Positions 25,799-33,611 of a stretch of 64,000 nucleotides of DNA are shown in pieces. This DNA comes from Glycomyces luteolus. GTDB taxonomy: Bacteria > Actinomycetota > Actinomycetes > Mycobacteriales > Micromonosporaceae. The notes below the pieces were generated by a model, which ran no database searches, was not told where the DNA came from, and saw only the letters and a program-made list of their open reading frames with translations. The number at the start of each line of letters is the position of its first letter. The first letter of the stretch is position 1. Made by a program: the position numbers and the translations under genes. Location of the stretch: NCBI RefSeq assembly GCF_027622875.1, contig NZ_JAPZVP010000007.1, positions 124,001-188,000 on the forward strand. Reading direction: 5' to 3'.

Positions 25799-25851
25799 GC
25801 CCTAGAACCCGGCCCCGCAGTGGGACGCCTGCACGACCGAAGGAGAGCATT

Positions 25852-26430
25852 GTGACGAATCGACTCGGCGGACCGCTGGTGGGAGCCCTCGTGGGCCTCG
25901 CCGCCGCCGCCCTGGGCGCGGTGTTCCTCACCGGCGGGTTCGATCCGGTGACTTTGGCCGTCGCGGCCGGGTCGGTCCTCGTCACCGCCGTGGTCGCCGT
26001 CCTCACCGGACGGTCGATCGCGCCCGCGCCGGCACCGCAGGCGGCGCCGCCGGTCTCCGGTGTGCCCTTCTCCCCTGGGCCGTCGGGGCCGATCCCGGTG
26101 CAGCAGCTGCAGGAGCCGGCCCGTGCCGCGCAGGCCATGTCCGACCGCAACGCCCTCGTCGAGGCGTGCATCTGGATGCGCGACCGCGCCACCTCCCCCG
26201 CGCTCGCGCAGCACCTCGACGGCGCGTTCGCCCGCGTCGGCGTCGCCCAGGTCGATGCGACCGGGCAGCGGTTCGACCCGGCCGTGCACGAGGCCGGATC
26301 CACCATCGCCGCCGGGTCCCCCGCTGAGGACGGCATCATCGCCCGCACCGAGCAGATCGGCTACACCGACCGCGGCCGCCTCCTGCGCCACCCCATCGTC
26401 ACCGTCTACCGGGGCCAGGTGCGGGCATGA
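25852..26430 (+). CDS. Membrane-anchored GrpE-like protein
   Basis: 192 residues, GTG start with AAGGAG nine bases upstream. Two hydrophobic helices occupy residues 5-55, then a Pro/Ala linker, then a helix 'AMSDRNALVEACIWMRDR' and a beta module: 'GVAQVDATGQRFDPAVHEAG', 'IARTEQIGYTDRGRLLRHPIVTVYRG'. This last pattern (a 'D..G..FDP..HEA', then 'GY....R.LR...V.V') is that of the GrpE beta domain, the part that opens the nucleotide-binding domain of Hsp70. GrpE proteins are normally soluble, so a membrane-bound form between two dynamins is unusual. No Hsp70 is encoded here. Its stop overlaps the start of the second dynamin gene. Confidence 0.76.
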   Translation: MTNRLGGPLVGALVGLAAAALGAVFLTGGFDPVTLAVAAGSVLVTAVVAVLTGRSIAPAPAPQAAPPVSGVPFSPGPSGPIPVQQLQEPARAAQAMSDRNALVEACIWMRDRATSPALAQHLDGAFARVGVAQVDATGQRFDPAVHEAGSTIAAGSPAEDGIIARTEQIGYTDRGRLLRHPIVTVYRGQVRA

Positions 26431-28343
26431 CCGACACCGCCACCCCGCCCCCGGCCGCGAAGCCGGCCACGGTGAAGAAGGCCGCGACGCCCGCGAAGCC
26501 GAACCCGGCCCAGCAGATCCACAAGCTGTGCGCCCGCGCCGCCAAGGCGGGCAACGCCTCCCTGCGCACCGTCGACGCGAAGGCCGCCGCCGAAGTCGAC
26601 GAGGTCTCGCGCTGGCAGCCCGACAAGCCCGTCGCCGTCGTGGTCGGCGAGACGAAGCGCGGCAAGTCCTCGCTCGTGAACGCCCTCCTCGGCATGCCCG
26701 GACTGTCGCCGGTGGACGCCCAGGTGGCGACCACGGCGTACCTCGAGTTCGCCTGGGCCGAGCAGGCGTCGGTGCGCGCCTGGCAGCCCGGCGCGGCCGA
26801 CCCGATGCTCCTGGGCGTGGGCGACCTGCGCAACTGGGCGACCCGGCTGGGGACGATGCCCCCGGGCATGGTGCCGCCCAGGCGGATGCTCGTGGGCCAC
26901 CCCTCGGCGCTGCTCAAGCACATGTCCGTCGTGGACACGCCCGGGACGGGCGGGCTCGACCCCGACCACGCGCAGATCGCGCTCGAAGCGGTCGCGCGCG
27001 CCACGTGCCTGATCATGGTCACCGACGCGTCCTCGCCGATGGCGAAGACCGAACTGGACTTCCTCACCGAGGCGTCCAAGCGCGTCAACTTCGTCGTGTT
27101 CGCCCTGACCAAGACCGACACCTACCCGGGGTGGCGCACGGTCATGGAGGAGAACCGCTCGCTGATCGAGGCGCACGCGCCGCGCTTCCGCAACGCCCCG
27201 CACTACCCGGTGTCGGCGATGCTCGCCGAGCACGCCCTCAACTCGCAGGGCCCCACCCGCCAGGCCCTCGCGAAGGAGTCGGGGATCGGGAAGATGCAGC
27301 GGGCCCTCGTCAAGGTCGCCACCGCCGGGAAGGCGCTGGTCGCGGCGAACGTGGTCCGCGCGGTGCGCACCGAGTTCCAGCGGCTCGCCGTCTCCGCCGC
27401 CGCCGACATGAAGGCCTACGACCCCGACCCTGAGGCCGCCAACCGGCTCAAGGAGGAGAAGAAGCAGGCCCTCGCCTTGCGGCGCACCGAGACGAAGAAG
27501 GCGAACCTCGCCCTCCGGGTGGAGACGCAGCGGGCCAAGATCGAAGTCCAGGGCCGCCTGCGCACCCACTTGCAGGAGCTCGAGGAGGCGCTGCTCGACG
27601 AGGTCGAGAAGGCCAACAAGGCCGCGCTCGAATCGCTGCCGAACCGGGTCGACATCGCCCTGCAGGGCATCGCCGCGCGCCTCTCGGGCGAGCTGCACCA
27701 GCGGTTCGTGCTCCTGGCCGAACGCGTGCTGCGGCAGGTGTTCAACGACGACGAGCTGCGCCAGGCCACCAACTCGATCTCCGCGGGCCTGCGCACGGCC
27801 GCCTCCGGGCGGGCCCGGCGCGGCGACAACTCCGACGGCGCGCTGCTCGTGGCGTCCTCGGCAGGTGTGGCGATGATGGCCGGACGCGCGGTCACCATGG
27901 GCGCCGGTGCGATCGGCCTCGGCGCGGTCGCCGGGGTCGGGGCCATCGCCCTGACCGCCTCCGGTGTCGGCATCGGCCTCGCCGCCGCCGCGTTCCTGCT
28001 GTACCGCCGCAAAATCCAAGGCAACCGCGCCGCCGCGAAGCAGTGGGTCCAGCGGGTCATCGCCGAAGCCCGGGCGAACCTCAACGAGGAGATCAGCTTC
28101 CGCTTCACCGAGGTCGAGTTCGTGTTCAACTCCACGCTGGACGACGCCCTGGAGCGCCGCGCCGCCGAGTTCGACGCGCGGATCTCCGCCGCCGAGAACG
28201 CCCAGAAGGCCGACCAGGCCGCCAGGGCGAAGAAGCAGGCGGCGCTCAAGCAGCGCCGCGACTCCATGGCCGCCAAGGTCAAACAGCTCGACGAGGTGCT
28301 GGCAAAGGCCCGCACCCTCGTCCCAGGCGAGGAGGATGCGTGA
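26427..28343 (+). CDS. Dynamin-like GTPase, IniA-like
   Basis: 638 residues. After a Lys/Ala/Pro-rich basic N-terminus, G1 'GETKRGKSS' is at residues 74-82, G3 'DTPGTGG' near 170, G4 'TKTD' near 228. A long Lys/Glu/Arg-rich helix (about 330-420) precedes a Gly/Ala-rich hydrophobic stretch at about 471-530, a likely membrane hairpin or paddle, and a charged coiled-coil tail. Layout and length fit IniA, whose mycobacterial form has been shown to be a dynamin that acts on membranes. The start overlaps the previous stop and the stop overlaps the next start (TGATG). Confidence 0.87.
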   Translation: MTDTATPPPAAKPATVKKAATPAKPNPAQQIHKLCARAAKAGNASLRTVDAKAAAEVDEVSRWQPDKPVAVVVGETKRGKSSLVNALLGMPGLSPVDAQVATTAYLEFAWAEQASVRAWQPGAADPMLLGVGDLRNWATRLGTMPPGMVPPRRMLVGHPSALLKHMSVVDTPGTGGLDPDHAQIALEAVARATCLIMVTDASSPMAKTELDFLTEASKRVNFVVFALTKTDTYPGWRTVMEENRSLIEAHAPRFRNAPHYPVSAMLAEHALNSQGPTRQALAKESGIGKMQRALVKVATAGKALVAANVVRAVRTEFQRLAVSAAADMKAYDPDPEAANRLKEEKKQALALRRTETKKANLALRVETQRAKIEVQGRLRTHLQELEEALLDEVEKANKAALESLPNRVDIALQGIAARLSGELHQRFVLLAERVLRQVFNDDELRQATNSISAGLRTAASGRARRGDNSDGALLVASSAGVAMMAGRAVTMGAGAIGLGAVAGVGAIALTASGVGIGLAAAAFLLYRRKIQGNRAAAKQWVQRVIAEARANLNEEISFRFTEVEFVFNSTLDDALERRAAEFDARISAAENAQKADQAARAKKQAALKQRRDSMAAKVKQLDEVLAKARTLVPGEEDA

Positions 28344-28849
28344 TGGATGAGTTCGACGCCTTCGAGCCCGAAGGCAACGCGGACTTCGACACCGGCGACC
28401 TCGATGACGACGCGGACGCCCCCGCATTGGACGAGTTCGACGACGGCGAGGTTCCCGGCGACGACGACCTCGAAGGATTCGCGTTCGACGGAGCCGAGAC
28501 CGACTTCGACGGCGACGAAGCGCTCGAGGAGGACTTCACCGTCGACGCCGAATTCGACGACGACGCGGTCGAGGACGAGGCCCCCGCGGGCGACGAGACC
28601 GCCTACGCCGCCACGTACGAGGATCTCCTCGTCGACGAGGCCGACAACCCGCCGAACTTCCCGCCCGAACTGGACCTCGACGTCCCCGAACCGGTCGACG
28701 GCTACCCCTGGGTCGACCTTGACGTGCTCGGCTCGGCCGAGGCCGAGCCGTGGGTGAACTCCGGCTCCTCGGTCGACGCCTCCGAGTACGCGATCGCCGA
28801 CGTCGACGACCCCGCCGCTTCCGCGCTCGCCCGGTTCTGGCAGGGCTAG
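28343..28849 (+). CDS. Extremely acidic protein, last gene of the dynamin operon
   Basis: 168 residues, of which 59 are Asp or Glu; only one Arg and no Lys. The first 95 residues are nearly all Asp/Glu/Phe/Ala/Gly and must be disordered; the rest has short hydrophobic and Trp-bearing patches ('DGYPWVDLD', 'AEPWVNSG', 'ARFWQG'). ATG 28343 overlaps the IniA-like stop by one base (TGATG). No family is recognised. The opposite charge to the Lys/Arg-rich helices of the dynamin suggests an electrostatic partner or chaperone; that is inference. Confidence 0.78.
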   Translation: MDEFDAFEPEGNADFDTGDLDDDADAPALDEFDDGEVPGDDDLEGFAFDGAETDFDGDEALEEDFTVDAEFDDDAVEDEAPAGDETAYAATYEDLLVDEADNPPNFPPELDLDVPEPVDGYPWVDLDVLGSAEAEPWVNSGSSVDASEYAIADVDDPAASALARFWQG

Positions 28850-29012
28850 CACCGGCGTCGGCGCGCCCGGCAGCCGCCGACCCGGCACCGCCCCGGAGCA
28901 CGTTCGCGGATGACGCTTGCCCGAGGGGCCGAGCGGGCCGTTCGCGCGGTTGTTTAGCGGATCGTAAGCACGGTCGCCGACGGTTCGGCGCGGGAAGCGC
29001 GATGATGGAGGG

Positions 29013-30518
29013 GTGAACACCACGCACCCCGCCAGCGCCCGCGCCTGGGCCCTCGCCGGATCGGTCGCGGCCCTCGCCGGCCTCGCCGTCGGGCATCTCG
29101 CCGCGGCCTTCGCCGCGCCCCGCTCCGCGCCGCTGTCGGTCCTCGCCGACGCCGTGATCGCCGTCGTCCCCCTCGAGGTGTCGCACTGGTTCATCGACCT
29201 GGTCGGCACCGCGGACAAGCCGCTGCTCATCGCCGGCCTCGCCATCGGCGTCGCCGTCGCCGGAGCGGTCGCGGGCCTGGCGTGGCGGCGCTCCCCGCAG
29301 GTCGGCCTGGCCGTCTTCGCGGCGCTGGGCGTGATCGGCGCGGCCGCGGCGGTCTCGCGTCCCGGACTCGGCGCCGCCGCCGCCATCCCCTCGATCCTCG
29401 CCGCCGGTCTCGCCGCGCTGGCGTTGACCTGGTGGGACGTGCAGGGCCGCAAACGGACCGTGACGGGCCGCCGCGGGTTCCTCGGCCTCACCGCCGCGCT
29501 CGGCGCGGCCGCGGTCGCCGGATCCTGGTGGGCCTCCAGGCTCGGACCGGCCGCGATCGAAGCCGACCGCGACGCGCTCGTCCTCCCCGAACCCGACGTC
29601 CCCGCGGTCGAACCGGGCCCCGGCGCCGACTTCGAGCAGGCGGGCCTGTCCTCGTACTGGACGCCGAACCGCGACTTCTACCGCATCGACACCGCCATCA
29701 CCGTCCCGCGTATCGACGTCGACGACTGGTCGCTGCGCGTCCACGGCATGGTCGACCGCGAACGCACGTACACGATGGAGGAGCTCCTCGGCCGCGAGCT
29801 GATCGAACGCGACATCACCTTGTGCTGCGTGTCGAACCAGGTCGGCGGCGAACTCGTCGGCAACGCCCGCTGGCTGGGGGTCTCGCTCGCCGAACTCCTC
29901 GCCGAGGCCGGGGTGGACCCGGCCGCCGACCAGCTCGTGTCCCGCTCCTCCGACGGCTGGACCGCCGGGTCCCCCACCGACCTCGTCTTCGACGGCCGCG
30001 ACGCCATGATCGCCCTCGGCATGAACGGCGCCCCGCTGCCGGTCGACCACGGCTGGCCCGCCCGCCTCGTCATCCCCGGCCTGTACGGGTACGTGTCGGC
30101 CACGAAGTGGGTCACCGAGCTCGAACTGACCACGTTCGACGCCTACGACGCGTACTGGATCACCCGCGGCTGGTCGACCCCGCGGCCCATCAAGACCCAG
30201 TCGCGGATCGACACGCCCCGTTCGAAGGCCGACTCGGGCACGGTGGTCGTCGCAGGGGTCGCGTGGGCGCAGCACCGCGGGATCTCGGCCGTGGAACTGC
30301 GAGTCGACAATGGCGACTGGCGCGAGTGCGCACTGTCCGATGTCGCCACCGGGGACACGTGGCGGCAATGGCTCGTGGAATGGGAGGCCGAGCCCGGTGA
30401 GCACACGCTCACCGTCCGCGCCACCGACGGTGAAGGGATTCCGCAGACCAGCGAGGTGCAAGGGGTCGTACCCGACGGCGCCACCGGGCTCCACAGTGTC
30501 ACCGTCACCGTCTCGTGA
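29013..30518 (+). CDS. Membrane-bound sulfite oxidase-family molybdopterin oxidoreductase
   Basis: 501 residues, GTG start. The first 150 residues contain about four membrane helices, followed by 'GRRGFLGLTAALGAAAVAGSW', a twin-arginine-like segment internal to the protein. The catalytic part (210-390) has 'YRIDTAITVPRIDVDDWSLRVHG', the Moco-cysteine motif 'ITLCCVSNQVGGELVGNARW' (Cys271/272), and 'HGWPARLVIPGLYGYVSATKW'. The last 100 residues are the immunoglobulin-like dimerisation domain. Actinobacterial proteins of this type are probably extracytoplasmic and may reduce or oxidise sulfur or methionine sulfoxide compounds; the substrate is unknown. 163 bases separate it from the dynamin operon. 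Confidence 0.88.
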   Translation: MNTTHPASARAWALAGSVAALAGLAVGHLAAAFAAPRSAPLSVLADAVIAVVPLEVSHWFIDLVGTADKPLLIAGLAIGVAVAGAVAGLAWRRSPQVGLAVFAALGVIGAAAAVSRPGLGAAAAIPSILAAGLAALALTWWDVQGRKRTVTGRRGFLGLTAALGAAAVAGSWWASRLGPAAIEADRDALVLPEPDVPAVEPGPGADFEQAGLSSYWTPNRDFYRIDTAITVPRIDVDDWSLRVHGMVDRERTYTMEELLGRELIERDITLCCVSNQVGGELVGNARWLGVSLAELLAEAGVDPAADQLVSRSSDGWTAGSPTDLVFDGRDAMIALGMNGAPLPVDHGWPARLVIPGLYGYVSATKWVTELELTTFDAYDAYWITRGWSTPRPIKTQSRIDTPRSKADSGTVVVAGVAWAQHRGISAVELRVDNGDWRECALSDVATGDTWRQWLVEWEAEPGEHTLTVRATDGEGIPQTSEVQGVVPDGATGLHSVTVTVS

Positions 30519-30674
30519 AGCACCGAATGAGACGCATCCGTATGAAAATGTCGGACCTGGCGACACCCGAAGCGGCAATGCGGCGGTAGATTGACTCCAT
30601 TACCGTCGAGACCGACGCCCGACTCCCCTCACGGGCACCGGCCCGTCCCCGCACGACCGACCGGGAGCCGCGTG

Positions 30675-31937
30675 GTGAACGAACCAGACCACTACCGCGT
30701 CCTCGGGGTCAGCCCGCAGGCCCCGAAAGCCGACATACAAGCGGCCTATCGCCGCCGGCTGCGCGAGACCCACCCCGACCGCGGCGGCGACGAGGACGAG
30801 TTCCACCTCGTCCAAGGCGCCTGGGAGACCCTCTCCCACCCTGGGCTGCGCCGCGAATACGACCTGCTGCGCTTCGGCCGCCGCGCCGCCCGCCGCTACG
30901 GCAAGGCCGCCGCGAAACCCTCGCACCGCAAAGTCCGCGGCTGGAACGTCTCGCCCGCGCCGCAGCCCGCCGCGCAGGGCTTCCCCGCCGAGGGCGCCCT
31001 CGTCGCCGTCCCCTGGCACGCCAGGCTGCGCCTCACCCGGCCCGTGCACCGGCCCTCGGCCTGGGCCGCGGCCGCATACATGGCCGCGGTCGGCGCCGTC
31101 TGGGTCTTCTGCGGGCTCGGCTACCTCGGGCAGGCGCTCGCCGCCGACGGCTGGCTGTTCCTGGCCCTGGCCATCCCGGTCACGATCGCCGTCGCCATCA
31201 TCGTGCTCGTCCAGACCAGCCGCGCCCTCAGGCGCCGCCCCGACACCGCGCCGAACCCGCCCACCGGGCGGCTCATCATCGCGTTCCTGTTCGCCACCGC
31301 CGTCGTCTGGCTCGCCGGCCTCTCGACGCCGTGGGGCTGGGCACTGGGCGTCTACGTGCTCACCGGCACCGCCCTGGCGTGGACGGTGAAGCGCCTGCGG
31401 TACACGCTGGCGCTGCGCCGCTCCGTCGGCGGGGCCCTGCGCCAGTTCAACGCGTTCGGGCCCGCGGGAACCCGCCCGAAGGCGGACCGGTCCACGGGCA
31501 AGCTCCTGCGCGAAGTGCTCACGAACCTGCCCGCGGCGCGGCTGTTCGTGGCACTGCCGGTGGACCTGGAGACGCGCGTGCCGCATGCGATCGTCTGCGG
31601 CGACCGGATCGCGCTGCTGTGCGCGCCGGTCGGGCGCGACAGCGCCGATGTGGACTCCGTGAACCTCGCCGAGGCCGTCAAGGCCCTCGACGCGGCGCTG
31701 CCGGACGCGAACGTGCAGGGCTGGGTGCTGTGGCCGACTCTGCCCGAGACCGCCCGCGCGGGCGAGGCCGCCGCCGTCCACGACGTCGCGGTCGGCCAGG
31801 CCGCCAGCGATATCGGCCTGTGGCTCGCAGCGGGCGGCATGGTCTACGACCTGCCGGTGCTCCAGGCGCTGCGGATGCGCCTCGCGGCGGTGCCGGCCCC
31901 GCGCACCGGGGACCGGACCCCGGTCGTGCGCACCTGA
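30675..31937 (+). CDS. J-domain (DnaJ-like) membrane protein
   Basis: 420 residues. The J domain is at the N-terminus: 'DHYRVLGVSPQAPKADIQAAYRRRLRETHPDRGGD' with the essential HPD at 33-35. A basic linker follows, then two pairs of hydrophobic helices (about 135-190 and 210-245). The C-terminal 150 residues form a soluble domain with a nuclease-fold-like 'PHAIVCGDRIALLCAPVG' and no clear catalytic set. J domains recruit Hsp70, so this could place an Hsp70 at the membrane. GTG 30675 preferred to 30672 because of spacing from GGGAG. Its nearness to the GrpE-like gene (4 kb upstream) is suggestive. Confidence 0.84.
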   Translation: MNEPDHYRVLGVSPQAPKADIQAAYRRRLRETHPDRGGDEDEFHLVQGAWETLSHPGLRREYDLLRFGRRAARRYGKAAAKPSHRKVRGWNVSPAPQPAAQGFPAEGALVAVPWHARLRLTRPVHRPSAWAAAAYMAAVGAVWVFCGLGYLGQALAADGWLFLALAIPVTIAVAIIVLVQTSRALRRRPDTAPNPPTGRLIIAFLFATAVVWLAGLSTPWGWALGVYVLTGTALAWTVKRLRYTLALRRSVGGALRQFNAFGPAGTRPKADRSTGKLLREVLTNLPAARLFVALPVDLETRVPHAIVCGDRIALLCAPVGRDSADVDSVNLAEAVKALDAALPDANVQGWVLWPTLPETARAGEAAAVHDVAVGQAASDIGLWLAAGGMVYDLPVLQALRMRLAAVPAPRTGDRTPVVRT

Positions 31938-32060
31938 GTTCAGCTGCCTCAGTCCTTGTCCGCTGCCGCACCGCAGATCCGCTCCGCCGCAGCGTAACCG
32001 CACGCTCCGTGAGCAATCGCACCCTCCACACGGACGGGTTCCGCCAGTACAGTGCAGGCT

Positions 32061-33611
32061 GTGAACGCCACCGACCGAGCCGCCGAGGACGCCGCCGGAA
32101 GCACGGGCGCGGCCAGCGCCGGGAGCGCCAGCCGACCCGGCGCTGACGCCAGCGGGCCTATGCCGCTGGCCGCCGGAGACGCGGACCGGTCGCTCGCTCG
32201 ACACTCTGACGCGATCGTCGCCAAGCGCCCTGGGGCCTCGGCCACCGACAGCGTTGCGCCAGCCCTTGTCGCGCGCGCTGACGCGATCGTCGCCGACCGC
32301 CTCCGTGCCGCCGCCGCCCGCGAGCCCCTGCCGGGCGAGGCGGCCGGGACGAGCGCCGCCGAACTCGCCGCGTCCCTCAGCGCCGGTTCACCGCACTCCG
32401 CACGGTTCACCGCCGAGATCGCCGCGGCCGTGCGCGGCACCGCCCTCGCCCTGCAAGCGGCGCAACCCCACCCCGCCGACCTCTGGGCGGCTGCCAGCGC
32501 GGCGCACCCGGACCCGTCGGTGTGGTTCGAGCAGGCGGTCCTGCTGGGGCATCCGACGCATCCGCTCGCGCGTTCGCGCGGCGAGCTGACCGATGACGAG
32601 ATCCGCGCCTACGCGCCCGAGCATCGGCCGCGGTTCGACTTGCGGCTCTACCGGTTCGAAGGGCTCGACGAGCCGCCGATCTGGTTGAGCATCTGCGGTC
32701 GGACGGAGCAGCTGCCGGTCCACCCGTGGCAGGCGGCGCGCTACGGCCTGACTGCGGTGTCGCGGACCGTCTCGGATGCGGCGCCGCTGATGAGCCTGCG
32801 CACGGTCTCAGCAGGCGACCTCCACATCAAGACCGCCGTGGACCTGCAGTTGACCTCGGCGGTCCGGCACGTCTCCCCGGCGTCGGTGCACAACGGCCCG
32901 ATGCTGTCGCGGTATCTGGTCGATCCGGCCGCCGCGCAGGGCATCACGTTGCTGAAAGAACGTGCGGCCATCGCCCGCGGTCCGGAAGGCGAGCCGCTGC
33001 CGCAGCTGGCCGCGATCGTCCGCCCTGCCCCGCACCTGTCCGGACACCCGCGCGCGGTCCCGCTCGCGGCCCTGGCCGAACCCGACCCGGCCACCGGTCG
33101 GCCGATCGCGGCCGCGCTCGCCGGGGACGACCTCGAAGCCTGGTGGGACGCTCTCGTGGCGGTGGCGCTCGCGCCGGTGCGGCTGTTCGAGGCGACCGGT
33201 GTCGCGCTCGAGGCGCACGGGCAGAACGCCCTCGCGTCCTTCACCGGCGACCGTCCGACCTCGCTGGTGTACCGCGACTACGGGGGTGTCCGCGTCCCCA
33301 GGACCGGCTGGCCCGTGCTCCAAGGCGACCTGCAGACCGACGATGCCGACGAGCGGCTGCGCAAACTCACCGCCGCGCTCTTCCCGACCACGCTGACCGC
33401 GCTCGTGGATGCGCTCGCGACCTGGACCGGCACCGATCCGGGACGGTGGTGGCGCACCGTCGACCGCGCTCTAGCCGACATCGGCGGCAAGGCCGCACAG
33501 GCGATGCGGACCGAGTCGTGGACTATGAAGGCCACCACCGCGATGCGTCTGGCCGAGCGGCCCACTGACGACATCTGGGTGCCGATCGAGAACCCTCTGG
33601 CGGCGGTGTGA
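32061..33611 (+). CDS. NIS siderophore synthetase (IucA/IucC family)
   Basis: About 516 residues. Residues 1-90 are Ala-rich and variable. Then the NRPS-independent siderophore synthetase fold appears: 'LLGHPTHPLARSR' near 165 (nucleotide-binding 'GHPxHP'), 'LPVHPWQAARYGL' near 220, 'HIKTAVDLQLTSAVRHVS' near 260, and 'FEATGVALEAHGQNAL' near 380. These enzymes adenylate a carboxylate (usually citrate or 2-oxoglutarate) and couple it to an amine or alcohol in the cytosol. The GTG at 32061 follows TACAGT by eight bases, which suggests a leaderless transcript; GTG 32052 is the alternative. The stop overlaps the start of the fused enzyme gene. Confidence 0.9.
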   Translation: MNATDRAAEDAAGSTGAASAGSASRPGADASGPMPLAAGDADRSLARHSDAIVAKRPGASATDSVAPALVARADAIVADRLRAAAAREPLPGEAAGTSAAELAASLSAGSPHSARFTAEIAAAVRGTALALQAAQPHPADLWAAASAAHPDPSVWFEQAVLLGHPTHPLARSRGELTDDEIRAYAPEHRPRFDLRLYRFEGLDEPPIWLSICGRTEQLPVHPWQAARYGLTAVSRTVSDAAPLMSLRTVSAGDLHIKTAVDLQLTSAVRHVSPASVHNGPMLSRYLVDPAAAQGITLLKERAAIARGPEGEPLPQLAAIVRPAPHLSGHPRAVPLAALAEPDPATGRPIAAALAGDDLEAWWDALVAVALAPVRLFEATGVALEAHGQNALASFTGDRPTSLVYRDYGGVRVPRTGWPVLQGDLQTDDADERLRKLTAALFPTTLTALVDALATWTGTDPGRWWRTVDRALADIGGKAAQAMRTESWTMKATTAMRLAERPTDDIWVPIENPLAAV

